Source: Stenotrophomonas maltophilia (GTDB lineage Bacteria; Pseudomonadota; Gammaproteobacteria; Xanthomonadales; Xanthomonadaceae). Taken from it: a stretch of 64,000 nucleotides of DNA. Location: positions 253,001 to 317,000 of the forward strand of contig WNDS01000005.1 in assembly GCA_009912235.1 (NCBI GenBank), in the 5' to 3' direction. The position numbers and the translations under genes were made by a program. Within the stretch, counting starts at the first letter, position 1. The number at the start of each line of letters is the position of its first letter. Positions 10,238 to 19,499 of this stretch are shown here, piece after piece. The notes under the pieces were generated by a model. It worked only from the letters and a program-made list of their open reading frames with translations, did not search any database and had not been told where the DNA came from.

Positions 10238-11914
10238 TTACATGCCCGAGTAGTTCGGGCCGCCGCCGCCCTGCGGGGTCACCCAGACGATGTTCTGGGT
10301 CGGGTCCTTGATGTCGCAGGTCTTGCAGTGCACGCAGTTCTGCGCGTTGATCTGCAGCCGCGCGTTGTCGGCCTCGCCGACGAACTCGTACACACCGGCC
10401 GGGCAGTAGCGCGCTTCCGGGCCGGCGTACTCGGCCAGGTTCACCTGCACCGGAATGCTGGCGTCCTTCAGCGTCAGGTGGCTGGGCTGGTCTTCCTCGT
10501 GGTTGGTGCTGCTCAGGAACACCGAGCTGAGCCGGTCGAACGTCAGCACGCCATCGGGCTTGGGGTAGGCGATGCGCGTGTGCTTGGCCGCCGGTTCCAG
10601 GCAGGCGTGGTCCGGGGTGCTGTGGCGCAGGGTCCACGGCGGGTTGCGCACGCCCAGCTTGGGCAGCAGCCACTGCTCGATGCCGGTCATCAGCGTGGCC
10701 ACGGTCTGGCCCTTCTTGAACCACTGCTTGAAGTTCTTGGCCTGCTGCAGTTCGGCGTGCAGCCAGCTGGCTTCAAAGGCCTGAGGGTACGCGTCCAGCG
10801 CATCGTGCTGGCGGTCGGCCACCAGCGCATCGAAGGCGGCATCGGCGCACAGCATGCCGGTCTTGATCGCGGCGTGGCTGCCCTTGATGCGGCTGACGTT
10901 GAGGTAGCCGGCCTCGCAGCCGACCAGCGCACCGCCGGGGAACACGGTCTTCGGCAACGACATCAGGCCACCGGCGGTGATCGCGCGCGCGCCGTAGCCG
11001 ATGCGGGTGCCGCCTTCCAGGTGCTTGCGGATCTCCGGGTGGGTCTTGAAGCGCTGGAACTCTTCAAATGGGCTCAGCCACGGGTTCCTGTAGTCCAGGC
11101 CGACCACGTAGCCGATGGCGACCTTGCCGCCGTCGGCGTGGTACAGGAACGCGCCGCCATAGGTGTCGCTGTCCAGTGGCCAGCCGGAGGCGTGCACCAC
11201 CAGGCCCGGCTCATGTTTGGCCGGGTCGATCTGCCACAGTTCCTTGATGCCGATGCCGTAGGCCTGCGGGTCCTTGCCGGCGTCGAGCTGGAAGTTGGCG
11301 ATCAGCTGGCGGCCCAGGCGGCCACGCGCGCCTTCGGCGAACACGGTGTACTTCGCATGCAGCGCCATGCCACGTTCGAATGCCGGGCCGGGCGTGCCGT
11401 CCTTCTCGATGCCCATGTCGCCGGTGGCCACGCCGATCACCGCGCCATCGGCGCCGTACAGCACTTCGGCGGCCGGGAAACCGGGGAAGATCGCCACTTC
11501 CAGCGCCTCGGCCTGCTGCGCCAGCCAGCGCGTCACCTCGCCCAGGCTGATGATGTAGTTGCCTTCGTTGTGGAAGCATTCGGGCTGCAGCGCCTGCGGC
11601 GTGCGGCGCGCGCCGGTTTCGCTGAGGAACAGGAACTCGTCGCGGGTGACCTTCTGCTTCAGCGGCGCGCCGCGCTCGGCCCAGTCCGGGAACAGTTCGG
11701 TCAGCGCGCGCGGGTCCATCACCGCGCCGGACAGGATGTGCGCACCCGGCTCGGAGCCCTTTTCCAGCACGCACACCGACAGCTCGCGGCCGGCTTCCAC
11801 CGCGCACTGGCGCAGGCGGATCGCGGTGGCCAGGCCGGCGGGGCCGGCACCGACGATCACCACGTCGAACTCCATTACTTCACGCGGGGACAGGGCGTTG
11901 GCTTCAGCGCTCAT
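10238..11914 (-). CDS. Electron-transfer flavoprotein-ubiquinone oxidoreductase
   Basis: Passes electrons from reduced ETF (fed by acyl-CoA dehydrogenases) to ubiquinone at the inner membrane. The N-terminus has an FAD Rossmann motif (FDVVIVGAGPAGLATAIRLR). The middle contains the conserved GCEAGYLNVSRIKGSHAAIK segment, and the C-terminus has the 4Fe-4S cluster region (NCVHCKTCDIKDPTQNIVW). Length of about 558 residues is normal. ATG 11914 is used; an in-frame ATG at 11923 adds three residues. It is divergent from a glutaryl-CoA dehydrogenase gene, and an isovaleryl-CoA dehydrogenase gene lies elsewhere in the window, both of which would deliver electrons to it through ETF. Confidence 0.95.
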   Translation of the reverse strand: MSAEANALSPREVMEFDVVIVGAGPAGLATAIRLRQCAVEAGRELSVCVLEKGSEPGAHILSGAVMDPRALTELFPDWAERGAPLKQKVTRDEFLFLSETGARRTPQALQPECFHNEGNYIISLGEVTRWLAQQAEALEVAIFPGFPAAEVLYGADGAVIGVATGDMGIEKDGTPGPAFERGMALHAKYTVFAEGARGRLGRQLIANFQLDAGKDPQAYGIGIKELWQIDPAKHEPGLVVHASGWPLDSDTYGGAFLYHADGGKVAIGYVVGLDYRNPWLSPFEEFQRFKTHPEIRKHLEGGTRIGYGARAITAGGLMSLPKTVFPGGALVGCEAGYLNVSRIKGSHAAIKTGMLCADAAFDALVADRQHDALDAYPQAFEASWLHAELQQAKNFKQWFKKGQTVATLMTGIEQWLLPKLGVRNPPWTLRHSTPDHACLEPAAKHTRIAYPKPDGVLTFDRLSSVFLSSTNHEEDQPSHLTLKDASIPVQVNLAEYAGPEARYCPAGVYEFVGEADNARLQINAQNCVHCKTCDIKDPTQNIVWVTPQGGGGPNYSGM

Positions 11915-12172
11915 CGAATGCATGACTCGTGGGTAGTGCCGGCATCGGGGCCACCGGCGGTTGCCTGGGAATCGCGCGTGCAGCCACGAGCGAAACGGTT
12001 GTTTGAATGTGTCAGGGTACCGGGCCGCGCGCGATCGAGCTAGATCAGCGCCGTTCACACCACGTTTGCTGCATTGCAGCCTAATGCTGCAACGCTGCCA
12101 GGTGCCGACCGTGCCCGGCACGCGCTGCCCGGATCACCGACAATGGCCCGGTCCCGACTGCGTGTGAGTGCC

Positions 12173-13336
12173 ATGGCCCTGGATCCGTACGACCTGTTCG
12201 ATGTCCGTTCCCTGCTCAGCGAGGAAGAGCGTGCGGTGCAGGCCACCGTTGCCCGCTTCACCAACGAGCGCGTGCTGCCGATCATCGGCGATGCGTTCGA
12301 CCAGGCGCGCTTTCCCGATGAACTGGTGCCGGAGATCGCCGCGCTGGGCCTGCTCGGCGCGACCCTGCCGCCCGAATACGGCGGTGGCGGCATGGGCGCG
12401 GTCAGTTACGGGCTGATCTGCCAGGAACTGGAGCGCGGCGATTCGGGCCTGCGCAGCTTCGTGTCGGTGCAGAGCTCGCTGTGCATGTACCCCATCCATG
12501 CCTATGGCAGCGAAGAACAGCGCCGGCAGTGGTTGCCGGCCATGGCGCGCGGCGAACTGATCGGCTGCTTCGGCCTGACCGAAGCGCACGGCGGCTCCGA
12601 CCCGGCCAGCATGAAGACCCGCGCGGTGCGCGATGGCAGCGACTGGCGCATCACCGGCAGCAAGATGTGGATCACCAGCGGCCCGTTGGCCGACCTGGCC
12701 ATCGTCTGGGCGCAGACCGAGGATGGCATCCAGGGCTTCGTGCTGGAAAAGGGCATGCCCGGCTTCAGCGTGCAGGAGATCAAGCACAAGATGAGCCTGC
12801 GCGCCTCGCTGACCGGCGCGCTGTTCTTCGATGACGTGCGCGTGCCCGACAGCCGCCGCCTGCCCAACGTGAAGAGCCTGAAGGGGTCGCTGGGCTGCCT
12901 GAGCCAGGCCCGCTTCGGCATCAGCTGGGGCCCGATCGGCGCGGCCATCGCCTGCCTGGATGAAGCGCTGGGCTATGCCGGGCAGCGCGTGCTGTTCGGC
13001 CGCCCGCTGGCCGCCACCCAGAGCGCGCAGATCAAGCTGGCCGAGATGGCCCGCCGCATTACCACTGCGCAGCTGCTGGCCCTGCAGCTGGGGCGCCTGA
13101 AGGAAGCCGGCCAGCTGCAGCCACAGCAGGTCAGCCTGGCCAAGTGGAACAACTGCCGCATGGCCATTGATATCGCCCGCGAATGCCGCGACCTGCTGGG
13201 CGGCGCCGGCATCACCACCGAACACGTGGCGATCCGGCATGCGCTGAACCTGGAATCGGTGATCACCTATGAAGGCACCGAAACCGTGCACCAGCTGGTG
13301 ATCGGCCGCGAACTGACCGGGATCAGCGCGTTCTGA
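12173..13336 (+). CDS. gcdH: Glutaryl-CoA dehydrogenase
   Basis: FAD-dependent oxidative decarboxylation of glutaryl-CoA to crotonyl-CoA in lysine/tryptophan catabolism. The 387-residue product follows the mitochondrial and bacterial GCDH family closely: ELERGDSGLRSFVSVQSSL, CFGLTEAHGGSDPASMKTRA, MWITSGPLADLAIVWA, QARFGISWGPIGAA and the catalytic glutamate Glu367 in ITYEGTETVHQL. ATG 12173 (MALDPYDLF) is preferred to the upstream in-frame ATGs because the family begins here. It is divergent from the ETF-ubiquinone oxidoreductase, its electron acceptor route; the 258-base gap holds a near-palindromic GCTGCATTGCAGC at about 12068-12080. Confidence 0.93.
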   Translation: MALDPYDLFDVRSLLSEEERAVQATVARFTNERVLPIIGDAFDQARFPDELVPEIAALGLLGATLPPEYGGGGMGAVSYGLICQELERGDSGLRSFVSVQSSLCMYPIHAYGSEEQRRQWLPAMARGELIGCFGLTEAHGGSDPASMKTRAVRDGSDWRITGSKMWITSGPLADLAIVWAQTEDGIQGFVLEKGMPGFSVQEIKHKMSLRASLTGALFFDDVRVPDSRRLPNVKSLKGSLGCLSQARFGISWGPIGAAIACLDEALGYAGQRVLFGRPLAATQSAQIKLAEMARRITTAQLLALQLGRLKEAGQLQPQQVSLAKWNNCRMAIDIARECRDLLGGAGITTEHVAIRHALNLESVITYEGTETVHQLVIGRELTGISAF

Positions 13337-13370
13337 TCGCCATCCACGCGTGGCGAGGATCTACGGGTAG

Positions 13371-13437
13371 GTGCCAACCTTGGTTGGCACATTCCTTCGG
13401 CGCGCGACCAGGCATCTGTGCGGACCAAGGTCCGCAC
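13371..13437. repeat. Two short palindromes of the GTGCCRACC/GGTYGGCAC type
   Basis: GTGCCAACCT facing TGGTTGGCAC at 13371-13390 and GTGCGGACC-AA-GGTCCGCAC at 13418-13437, each next to a CTACC or GGTAGG flank. A further half site (GGTCCGCACCTACC) lies near 13470. Related palindromes occur at 37490-37510 and 62060-62079. They can form strong hairpins between the convergent gcdH and trmL genes and may also act as transcript terminators. Confidence 0.7.
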
Positions 13438-13491
13438 CTACCAAGGAGCGGTCACTACCATCGGATGTGGTCCGCACCTACCCGAAGCGGT

Positions 13492-13971
13492 TCACGCCCC
13501 GCCGGCAAACCCATGCTGGCGCCAGGCCTCGTACATCACCACGGCCACGGTGTTGGAGAGATTGAGGCTGCGGTTGTCCGGGCGCATCGGCAGGCGCAGG
13601 CGGCGTCCTTCGGGCAGCGCATCGAGCAGGTCCTGCGGCAGGCCGCGGCTTTCCGGCCCGAACAGGAAGGCATCGCCTTCTTCGAACCCGACGCTGTCAT
13701 AGCGCACGCTGGCCCGGGTGCTCAGGGCGAACAGCCGCTTCGGCGCAATGCGCGCCAGTGCAGTGTCCAGGTCGGGGTGCACCTGCAGGCGCGAGTACTC
13801 GTGGTAGTCCAGCCCGGCGCGTCTGAGCTGCTTGTCTTCCAGTGCAAACCCGAGCGGTTCGACCAGGTGCAGCTGCGCGCCGGTGTTGACACAGAGCCGG
13901 ATCAAATTGCCCGTGTTGGGCGGGATTTCCGGTTGGAACAGGATCACGTGGAACAGGGGCGCGGCATTCAT
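13492..13971 (-). CDS. trmL: tRNA (cytidine/uridine-34 2'-O)-methyltransferase TrmL
   Basis: SPOUT-class RNA methyltransferase that methylates the 2'-OH of the wobble base of tRNA-Leu isoacceptors. The 159-residue length is typical of the minimal family. Visible motifs are the N-terminal PEIPPNTGNLIRLCVNTGAQ, the FLFGPESRGLP segment and the knot LRLPMRPDNRSLNLSNTVAV, which binds S-adenosylmethionine. The start at ATG 13971 gives the usual MNAAPLFHVILFQPEIPPN beginning. It stands alone, convergent with gcdH across a palindrome-rich gap. Confidence 0.93.
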   Translation of the reverse strand: MNAAPLFHVILFQPEIPPNTGNLIRLCVNTGAQLHLVEPLGFALEDKQLRRAGLDYHEYSRLQVHPDLDTALARIAPKRLFALSTRASVRYDSVGFEEGDAFLFGPESRGLPQDLLDALPEGRRLRLPMRPDNRSLNLSNTVAVVMYEAWRQHGFAGGA

Positions 13972-14041
13972 CGCTGCAGTGTACCTGCGACCGATGCCGC
14001 CTTTACTGCGCACGCCCTGCACGGGGCAGGGCGGGCACCGC

Positions 14042-14509
14042 TTACGGGCGCAGCAGGACCTGGGCGGTTTCGGTGGCCAGGGCCTGCAGATCGGCAGCGC
14101 TCGGGCGCACCTGCAGGGTCGGCAGGTTGGTGATGACCTGCTGGGCAACGCTGGTGGCAGCGGCGGCCAGGGTGGCGGCGTAGCGCTGGGCTTCCTGTTC
14201 GGCGGCCAGGGCGACGCGCTGTTCCAGGCTCGGGCGCACTTCCACGGCGGCCAGGGTGGCCATCGGCAGGGCCGGGGCGAGCGCGGCGACACCGTCGCGT
14301 TCGGCCAGCTGTTCCGCGCTGGGGCGCACCTGCACCGCCGCCAGGGTCGGGATGCCGCTGTCGCGTTCCCAAGCCTGCTGGGCCAGCTGTTCGGCGTCCG
14401 GCCGCACCTGCACGGTGAACAGGGTGGTGATGGAGGAGGCCTGCACCGACGAAACAACCGCGGTGCCGGCGATCAGGGCGATGGCGATGGCAATGGTCTT
14501 GGCGTTCAT
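14042..14509 (-). CDS. Small exported protein with four VQVRP repeats
   Basis: A 155-residue protein of unknown function. An N-terminal signal peptide (MNAKTIAIAIALIAGTAVVS, cleavage probably near SVQA-SS) is followed by four degenerate copies of a motif reading (L/F)x(A/T)VQVRPSAEQLA: FTVQVRPDAEQLA, LAAVQVRPSAEQLAE, LAAVEVRPSLEQR and PTLQVRPSAADLQA. The spacing between copies is roughly 28-50 residues and the linkers are Ala-rich, so the exported protein is probably helical. There are no cysteines. It stands alone, with trmL 70 bases downstream and an AT-rich 395-base gap upstream shared with the divergent M16 peptidase gene. Confidence 0.75.
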   Translation of the reverse strand: MNAKTIAIAIALIAGTAVVSSVQASSITTLFTVQVRPDAEQLAQQAWERDSGIPTLAAVQVRPSAEQLAERDGVAALAPALPMATLAAVEVRPSLEQRVALAAEQEAQRYAATLAAAATSVAQQVITNLPTLQVRPSAADLQALATETAQVLLRP

Positions 14510-14904
14510 GACGGGGCCTGTTTAGTGTTGGTGAGCGGTGGTGTGGTAGTAAGGTAGTACACTAATTTCGGGGATGCAAGGAAAATTTCAACTTTCCTCA
14601 TTTTGTTCAGCGTTCAGTCAGTATTTGTCTGAAGCCTTGCAGGTGCAGGTAGACCAAAGCAAACCCCGTGCCAACTTTTAGTCATTGATTTTCAAGGGAT
14701 TTCAGGTGCGCGCCACGTGTCCGCAGGCCGGACACCTGTCCGCAGTGGCCTGCACGGACACTGTCCGCCCCCTGAAAACACGCCCGGCGTGGCCCGCCCG
14801 GTTCGGACTGCAGGGCCAAACACCCCCAGTGACTGCTGGCGGATGCCCGGCACCCGGCGCACGCACTAGGATCGGCGTTCACCTACGTGACCCAAGGATC
14901 CGGA
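14510..14904. promoter_or_regulatory. AT-rich divergent promoter region with TGTCCG inverted-repeat array
   Basis: This 395-base gap separates the repeat protein (minus) from the M16 peptidase (plus). About 14545-14705 is strikingly AT-rich for this genome and probably holds both promoters. At 14718-14767 there are five TGTCCG hexamers in alternating orientation (14718, 14729 reversed, 14737, 14755 reversed, 14762); the first pair forms a perfect 7-bp inverted repeat GTGTCCG-caggc-CGGACAC (14717-14735). This looks like a multi-site operator for a dimeric regulator. The peptidase start has a good Shine-Dalgarno (AAGGA, 14894-14898). Confidence 0.45.
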
Positions 14905-17751
14905 ATGTCTGCCACCCTGCGCCCGTGCACTGCGTTGCTCGCTCTCGCCCTCGTTACTGCTCTGGCAGGCATTGCGCCTGCGCCCGTGCTGGCCAAGCCG
15001 GCCGCCTTGGCCAAGGTCGACATTCCCTATGAGCAGTTCACCCTGCCCAATGGTCTGCGCGTGGTGGTGCACACCGACCGCAAGGCACCGATCGTGGCGG
15101 TCAACATCTGGTACCACGTCGGCAGCAAGGACGAACCGGCCGGCCGCACCGGCTTTGCGCACCTGTTCGAACACCTGATGTTCCAGAACAGCGAGAACCA
15201 CGACGGCGAATACTTCGAACCGTTCTAGCAGGTCGGCGCCACCGGCCAGAACGGCACCACCAATACCGACCGCACCAACTACTTCGAGAACGTGCCGACC
15301 ACCGCGCTGGACATGGCGCTGTGGATGGAGTCCGACCGCATGGGCCACCTGGTCGGCGCGATCGACCAGGCCGCGCTGGACGAGCAGCGCGGTGTGGTGC
15401 AGAATTAGAAGCGCCAGGGCGAGAACCAGCCGTATGGGCAGGCTTGGCAGGTGATGAACCGCGCGCTGTACCCGAAGGGCCGCCCGTACCACCACAGCGT
15501 CATCGGTTCGATGAACGACCTCAACGCAGCCTCGCTGGAGGACGTGAAGACCTGGTTCCGCACCTGGTACGGCCCCAACAACGCGGTGCTGGTGCTGGCC
15601 GGTGACATCGACTTGGCCACCGCCAAGGAAAAGGTGGCCTGCTACTTCGGCGCCATCCCGGCCGGCCCGAGCATGGCCCAGCCCAAGGTGGACGTGGCCA
15701 AGCGCAGTCAGACCACCCGTGAAGTGATGAGCGACAAGGTGCCGCAGCCGCACATCTACCGCGCATGGAACATGGCCCAGGTCGGTACCACCGACATCGA
15801 CCAGCTGCAGGTGCTGGCACAGGTGCTGGACGGCGCCAAATCCTCGCGGCTGGGCAAGCGCCTGCAGCACGATGATAAGCTGGTGGACTGGGTCAGCTCC
15901 GATGTCTTCACCTCGCAGCTGGGCTCCAAGTTCGTGGTCGCCGCCACCGTCAAGCAGGGCGTGGACCCGGCTAAGGTCGAAGCGATCATCGATGAAGAAC
16001 TGAGCCGCCTGCTGGCCGAAGGGCCGACCGCCGACGAACTGTCGCGCGCCAAGACCGCCTTCCGTGCCGGTTTCATCCGTGGCATCGAGCGCATCGGTGG
16101 CTTCGGCGGCAAGGCCGACGCACTGGCCGAGTGCGCCGTGTTCGAAGGCGACCCGGGCTGCTTCCGCACCTCGCTGGCGAACATCGACAAGGCCAGCGCC
16201 GCTGACCTGCGCAAGGTCGGCAGCACCTGGCTCGGTGCCGGCAGCCACACCGTGGTGGTCGAGCCCGGTGCCCGCGTGGCCCTGGAAGAAGAGCCCTCGG
16301 TCACCCCGGCGCCGTTCAACGTGCCGGCGGTGGACCCGAAGTTCCGCACCCTGCCCGAGCAGGTCGACCGCAGCGCTGGCGTGCCCAGGGCCACCAGCTT
16401 CCCGGAACTGAAGTTCCCGCAGCTGCAGCGCGCCACCCTGAAGAACGGCACGCAGGTGATCCTGGCCGAACGCCATGACATTCCGATGGTGCAGTTCAGC
16501 TACAACTTCCCGGGCGGCTACAGCGCAGACCAGGGCCGCAAGCCGGGCACCGCCGGCTTCACCCTGGGCGTGCTGGACGAAGGTGCCGGCGCCCTGGATT
16601 CGCTGGCCTTCGCCGACGCTGCCGATGCACTGGGCGCCCAGCTCAGTGCCGGTGCCAGCCTGGACAGCACCAGCGGCTACCTGTCCGCACTGAAGGAAAA
16701 CCTGGCCCCGTCGCTGGCGCTGTACAGCCAGATGCTGCGCCAGCCGCGCTTCGACCAGGCCGACATCGACCGGGTCAAGGCCAGCTGGATTGCCGGCATC
16801 AAGCAGGAAAAGGCCAACCCGGGCCGCGTGGCGATGCGCGTGCTGCCGCCGCTGCTGTACGGCAAGGGCCACCCCTACGCCATTCCGTTCAGCGGTACCG
16901 GTGACGAAGACGCCATCGCCGCGCTGACCCGCGCCGACCTGGTTGATTTCCACCGTGACTGGCTGCGCCCGGAGCAGGGCACGCTGATCGTGGTGGGTGA
17001 TACCACCCTGAAGGAGCTGGTGCCGCTGCTGAAGAAGCAGTTCGGCGACTGGAAGAGCCAGGGCCCGGCGCCGCAGGTGAAGCTGGCCAGCACCGTGGCC
17101 CTGCCCAGCGCCCCGCGCGTGTTCCTGATCGACCAGCCGGGCGCCATCCAGGCCAACCTGTTCGCGGCCCAGCTGGTGCCGTCCACCGAAGATGCCGGCA
17201 GTACCCGCTTCGACATCGCCAACGGTTTGCTGGGCGGTGATTTCACCTCGCGCCTGAACATGAACCTGCGCGAGGACAAGCACTGGTCCTACGGCGTCGG
17301 TTCGTCGGCCCCCAACGCGCTGGGCCAGCGCCCGTGGATCGTCAGCGCGCCGGTGCAGATCGACAAGACCGGCCCGGCGCTGGACGAGCTGCGCAAGGAC
17401 ATCACCGTCTTCGCCACCGGCAGCAAGCCGGCCACCGACGCCGAGGTCGCGTGCATCCGCAACATCCAGACCCTGAGCCTGCCCGGTGCGTATGAAACCG
17501 CCAGCGCGGTGATGAGCACCCTGTCCAGCATGGTCCAGTACCAGCGCCCGGACGACTATGTGTTCAAGCGCAAGGCCGAGATCGAGGCGATGACCCCGGC
17601 GCAGGTGCAGGAAGCGGCCAAGCGCCTGCAGCCCGGCGCCCTGACCTGGGTGGTGGTGGGTGACCTGAAGCAGACCGAAGCGCCGGTGCGTGCGCTGAAG
17701 CTGGGCGAGGTGACCGTGATCGATGCCGAAGGCAACCCGGTCAAGAAATAA
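14905..17751 (+). pseudogene. M16-family zinc metallopeptidase (two fused halves), two TAG codons
   Basis: A periplasmic insulinase/pitrilysin-type protease of 948 codons: signal peptide (about 1-30, ...APVLAKPA), N-terminal catalytic half with the inverted zinc motif HLFEH (residues 86-90) and a second, non-catalytic M16 half starting near the repeated core LKNGTQVILAERHDIPMVQF. Two in-frame TAG codons interrupt it: codon 108 (15226-15228, after GEYFEPF) and codon 168 (15406-15408, in RGVVQN-TAG-KRQGENQPYG). Family alignment predicts Glu at both, and the second corresponds to the third zinc ligand. All surrounding sequence is well conserved, so a translated downstream fragment from 15451 would lack the active site. 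A perfect terminator palindrome follows at 17759-17782. Confidence 0.88.
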
Positions 17752-17758
17752 GGGAAGT

Positions 17759-17782
17759 GCCTGCCCGCCCGGGCGGGCAGGC
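17759..17782 (+). terminator. Rho-independent-type hairpin after M16 gene
   Basis: A perfect 24-base palindrome GCCTGCCCGCCC/GGGCGGGCAGGC begins seven bases after the peptidase stop codon. There is no T-run behind it, so termination may be factor-assisted. Confidence 0.55.
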
Positions 17783-17789
17783 CTCCTGC

Positions 17790-17813
17790 GGTAGCGCCGG
17801 GCCATGCCCGGCG
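17790..17813. repeat. Stenotrophomonas GTAG (SMAG) repeat
   Basis: GTAGCGCCGGGCCATGCCCG plus GCG; an imperfect hairpin headed by the GTAG tetranucleotide. The same core occurs at 20458-20481, 34329-34357, 52997-53065 (an inverted pair) and 62107-62130, always between genes. Such REP-type elements are characteristic of S. maltophilia chromosomes and are normally spread by a RAYT transposase encoded elsewhere. Confidence 0.85.
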
Positions 17814-17969
17814 GTTTTCCGGTGGCCAGCGATGCTGCGCTGCGTATCCGGGGTAAGAGCCCCCTGCGGGGGATCCGACCCCGGCCCGGGGGAGCCCAAC
17901 CCCACCCCGGCTACCCCGGATTCAGGCCGTTCAGGCAGAATCATCCCCATTCCCTTCCAGGATCTGCCC

Positions 17970-18287
17970 ATGCGCGTTCTGCTGCTGTCTGCCCTGATGC
18001 TCTCCGCCACCGCCTGTACCTGGGTGCCGATCGAACCGGTTGGCAAGACCGTGCGCGTGCTGCCGGCAGGCCCGGCCCCGGCCGGCTGCATCAACAAGGG
18101 CGAAGTGGCGGTCACCGTGAAGAGCAAGGTCGGCTTCTACAACCGCAACCCGCTGCGCGTGCAGGAAGAGCTGGAAACCCTGGCCCGCAACGAGGCGCCC
18201 AGTGCCGGCGCCAATGCCGTGCAGGCCGACGGTACCGTCGCCGACGGCAGCCAGCGCTTCAACGCTTTCCAGTGCCCGCCGCGCTGA
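17970..18287 (+). CDS. DUF4156 lipoprotein
   Basis: A 105-residue probable outer-membrane lipoprotein: signal MRVLLLSALMLSATAC with the lipidation Cys at residue 16, then the DUF4156 pattern (CTWVPIEPVGKTVRVL, GCINKGEVAVTVKSKVGFYN, ELETLARNEAPSAGANAV) and a C-terminal Cys (FQCPPR). The fold is expected to resemble RcsF-like small envelope proteins with internal disulphides; the function of the family is not known to me. The start at ATG 17970 is chosen because the signal peptide begins there. Confidence 0.8.
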   Translation: MRVLLLSALMLSATACTWVPIEPVGKTVRVLPAGPAPAGCINKGEVAVTVKSKVGFYNRNPLRVQEELETLARNEAPSAGANAVQADGTVADGSQRFNAFQCPPR

Positions 18288-18389
18288 ATCCTTCACCATA
18301 CGGCCAAGGCTGAATCCGTAAAGATGCGGTGAAAGCCCGGGGGTTATAGAATAACGCCCCCTTTTGCCTGAGCCTTGGCGCTAACCTCG

Positions 18390-19405
18390 ATGCTCTTCAA
18401 GAATGTCTCGATCGCCGGCCTGGCACACGTCGACGCGCCGCACACGTTGACGACCAAGGAAATCAACGACCGCCTGCAGCCGACCCTGGATCGCCTGGGC
18501 ATCCGCACCGATGTGCTCGGCGATATCGCCGGCGTGCATGCGCGGCGCCTGTGGTACCATGGCGTGCTGGCTCCGACGCGGCCACCATGGCCGGCCGCAA
18601 GGCGCTGGAGGATGCCGGAATCAGCGCCACCCAGGTGGGTCTGCTGGTCAACACCTCGGTCAGCCGTGGCTACCTGGAGCCGTCCACGGCCTCCATCGTG
18701 TCCGGCAACCTGGGCGTGAGCGACGAATGCATGACCTTCGACGTCGCCAACGCCTGCCTGGCCTTCATCAACGGCATGGACATCGCCGCGCGCATGCTTG
18801 AGCGCGGCGATATCGACTATGCGCTGGTGGTGGACGGCGAGACCGCCAACCTGGTGTACGAAAAGACCCTGGAGCGCATGACCGCCCCGGACGTCACCGC
18901 CGACGATTTCCGCAACGAACTGGCGGCGCTGACTACCGGTTCGGGTGCTGCGGCGATGGTGATGGCGCGTTCGGAGCTGGTGCCCGACGCCCCGCGCTAC
19001 AAGGGCGGCGTGACCCGTTCGGCCACCGAATGGAACCAGCTGTGCCTGGGCAACCTGGACCGCATGGTCACCGACACCCGCATGCTGCTGATCGAAGGCA
19101 TCAAGCTGGCGCAGAAGACCTTCGCCGCCGCGAAGATCGCCCTGGGCTGGGCGGTGGAGGAACTGGACCAGTTCGTGATCCACCAGGTCAGCCAGCCGCA
19201 CACCGCCGCCTTCATCAGGAACTTCGGCATCGACCCGAAGAAGGTGATGACCATCTTCGGCGAGCACGGCAACATCGGCCCGGCCTCGGTGCCGATCGTG
19301 CTGAGCAAGCTCAAGCAGCTGGGCAAGCTGAAGAAGGGCGACCGCATCGCGCTGCTCGGCATCGGTTCGGGCCTGAACTGCTCGATGGCTGAAGTGGTCT
19401 GGTAA
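18390..19405 (+). pseudogene. oleA: OleA, thiolase-family acyl-CoA condensing enzyme (frameshifted)
   Basis: First enzyme of head-to-head olefin synthesis: non-decarboxylative Claisen condensation of two fatty acyl-CoAs to a beta-keto acid. The sequence follows Xanthomonas campestris OleA almost residue for residue, including the catalytic Cys in FDVANACLAFINGMDIAARM and the late HQVSQPHTAAF and GEHGNIGPASVP segments. Reading from ATG 18390, frame is lost at about 18571 (LWYHGVL, then the correct frame resumes at ASDAATMAGRKAL); one base is missing in CTGGC-TCCGAC. Adding one base restores a 338-residue protein, the family's exact length. A terminator hairpin at 19460-19485 separates it from oleB. 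Confidence 0.9.
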
Positions 19406-19459
19406 AAAAGTCACCGCTGGCCTGCTGCGCGATTGGCAGCGATGATTTTCCGAGTGCCC

Positions 19460-19485
19460 AAGGGCCGGTTCTACCGGCCCTTTCT
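19460..19485 (+). terminator. Terminator hairpin between oleA and oleB
   Basis: AAGGGCCGG-TTCTA-CCGGCCCTT followed by TTCT. The nine-base perfect stem and short T-run are typical of intrinsic terminators. It lies directly upstream of the oleB start, so oleB may be read at a lower level or from its own promoter. Confidence 0.65.
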
Positions 19486-19499
19486 ACAGGTGCGATCCG

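Noticed and set aside
14866..17805. A 979-codon open frame on the minus strand opposite the M16 peptidase
   Set aside because: Longer than the interrupted peptidase frame only because that has two TAG codons; its composition is that of an antisense shadow and the peptidase motifs are on the plus strand.
18551..19405. A separate, shorter thiolase gene starting at GTG 18551
   Set aside because: The first 60 residues of OleA are encoded immediately upstream in another frame, so this is one frameshifted gene.
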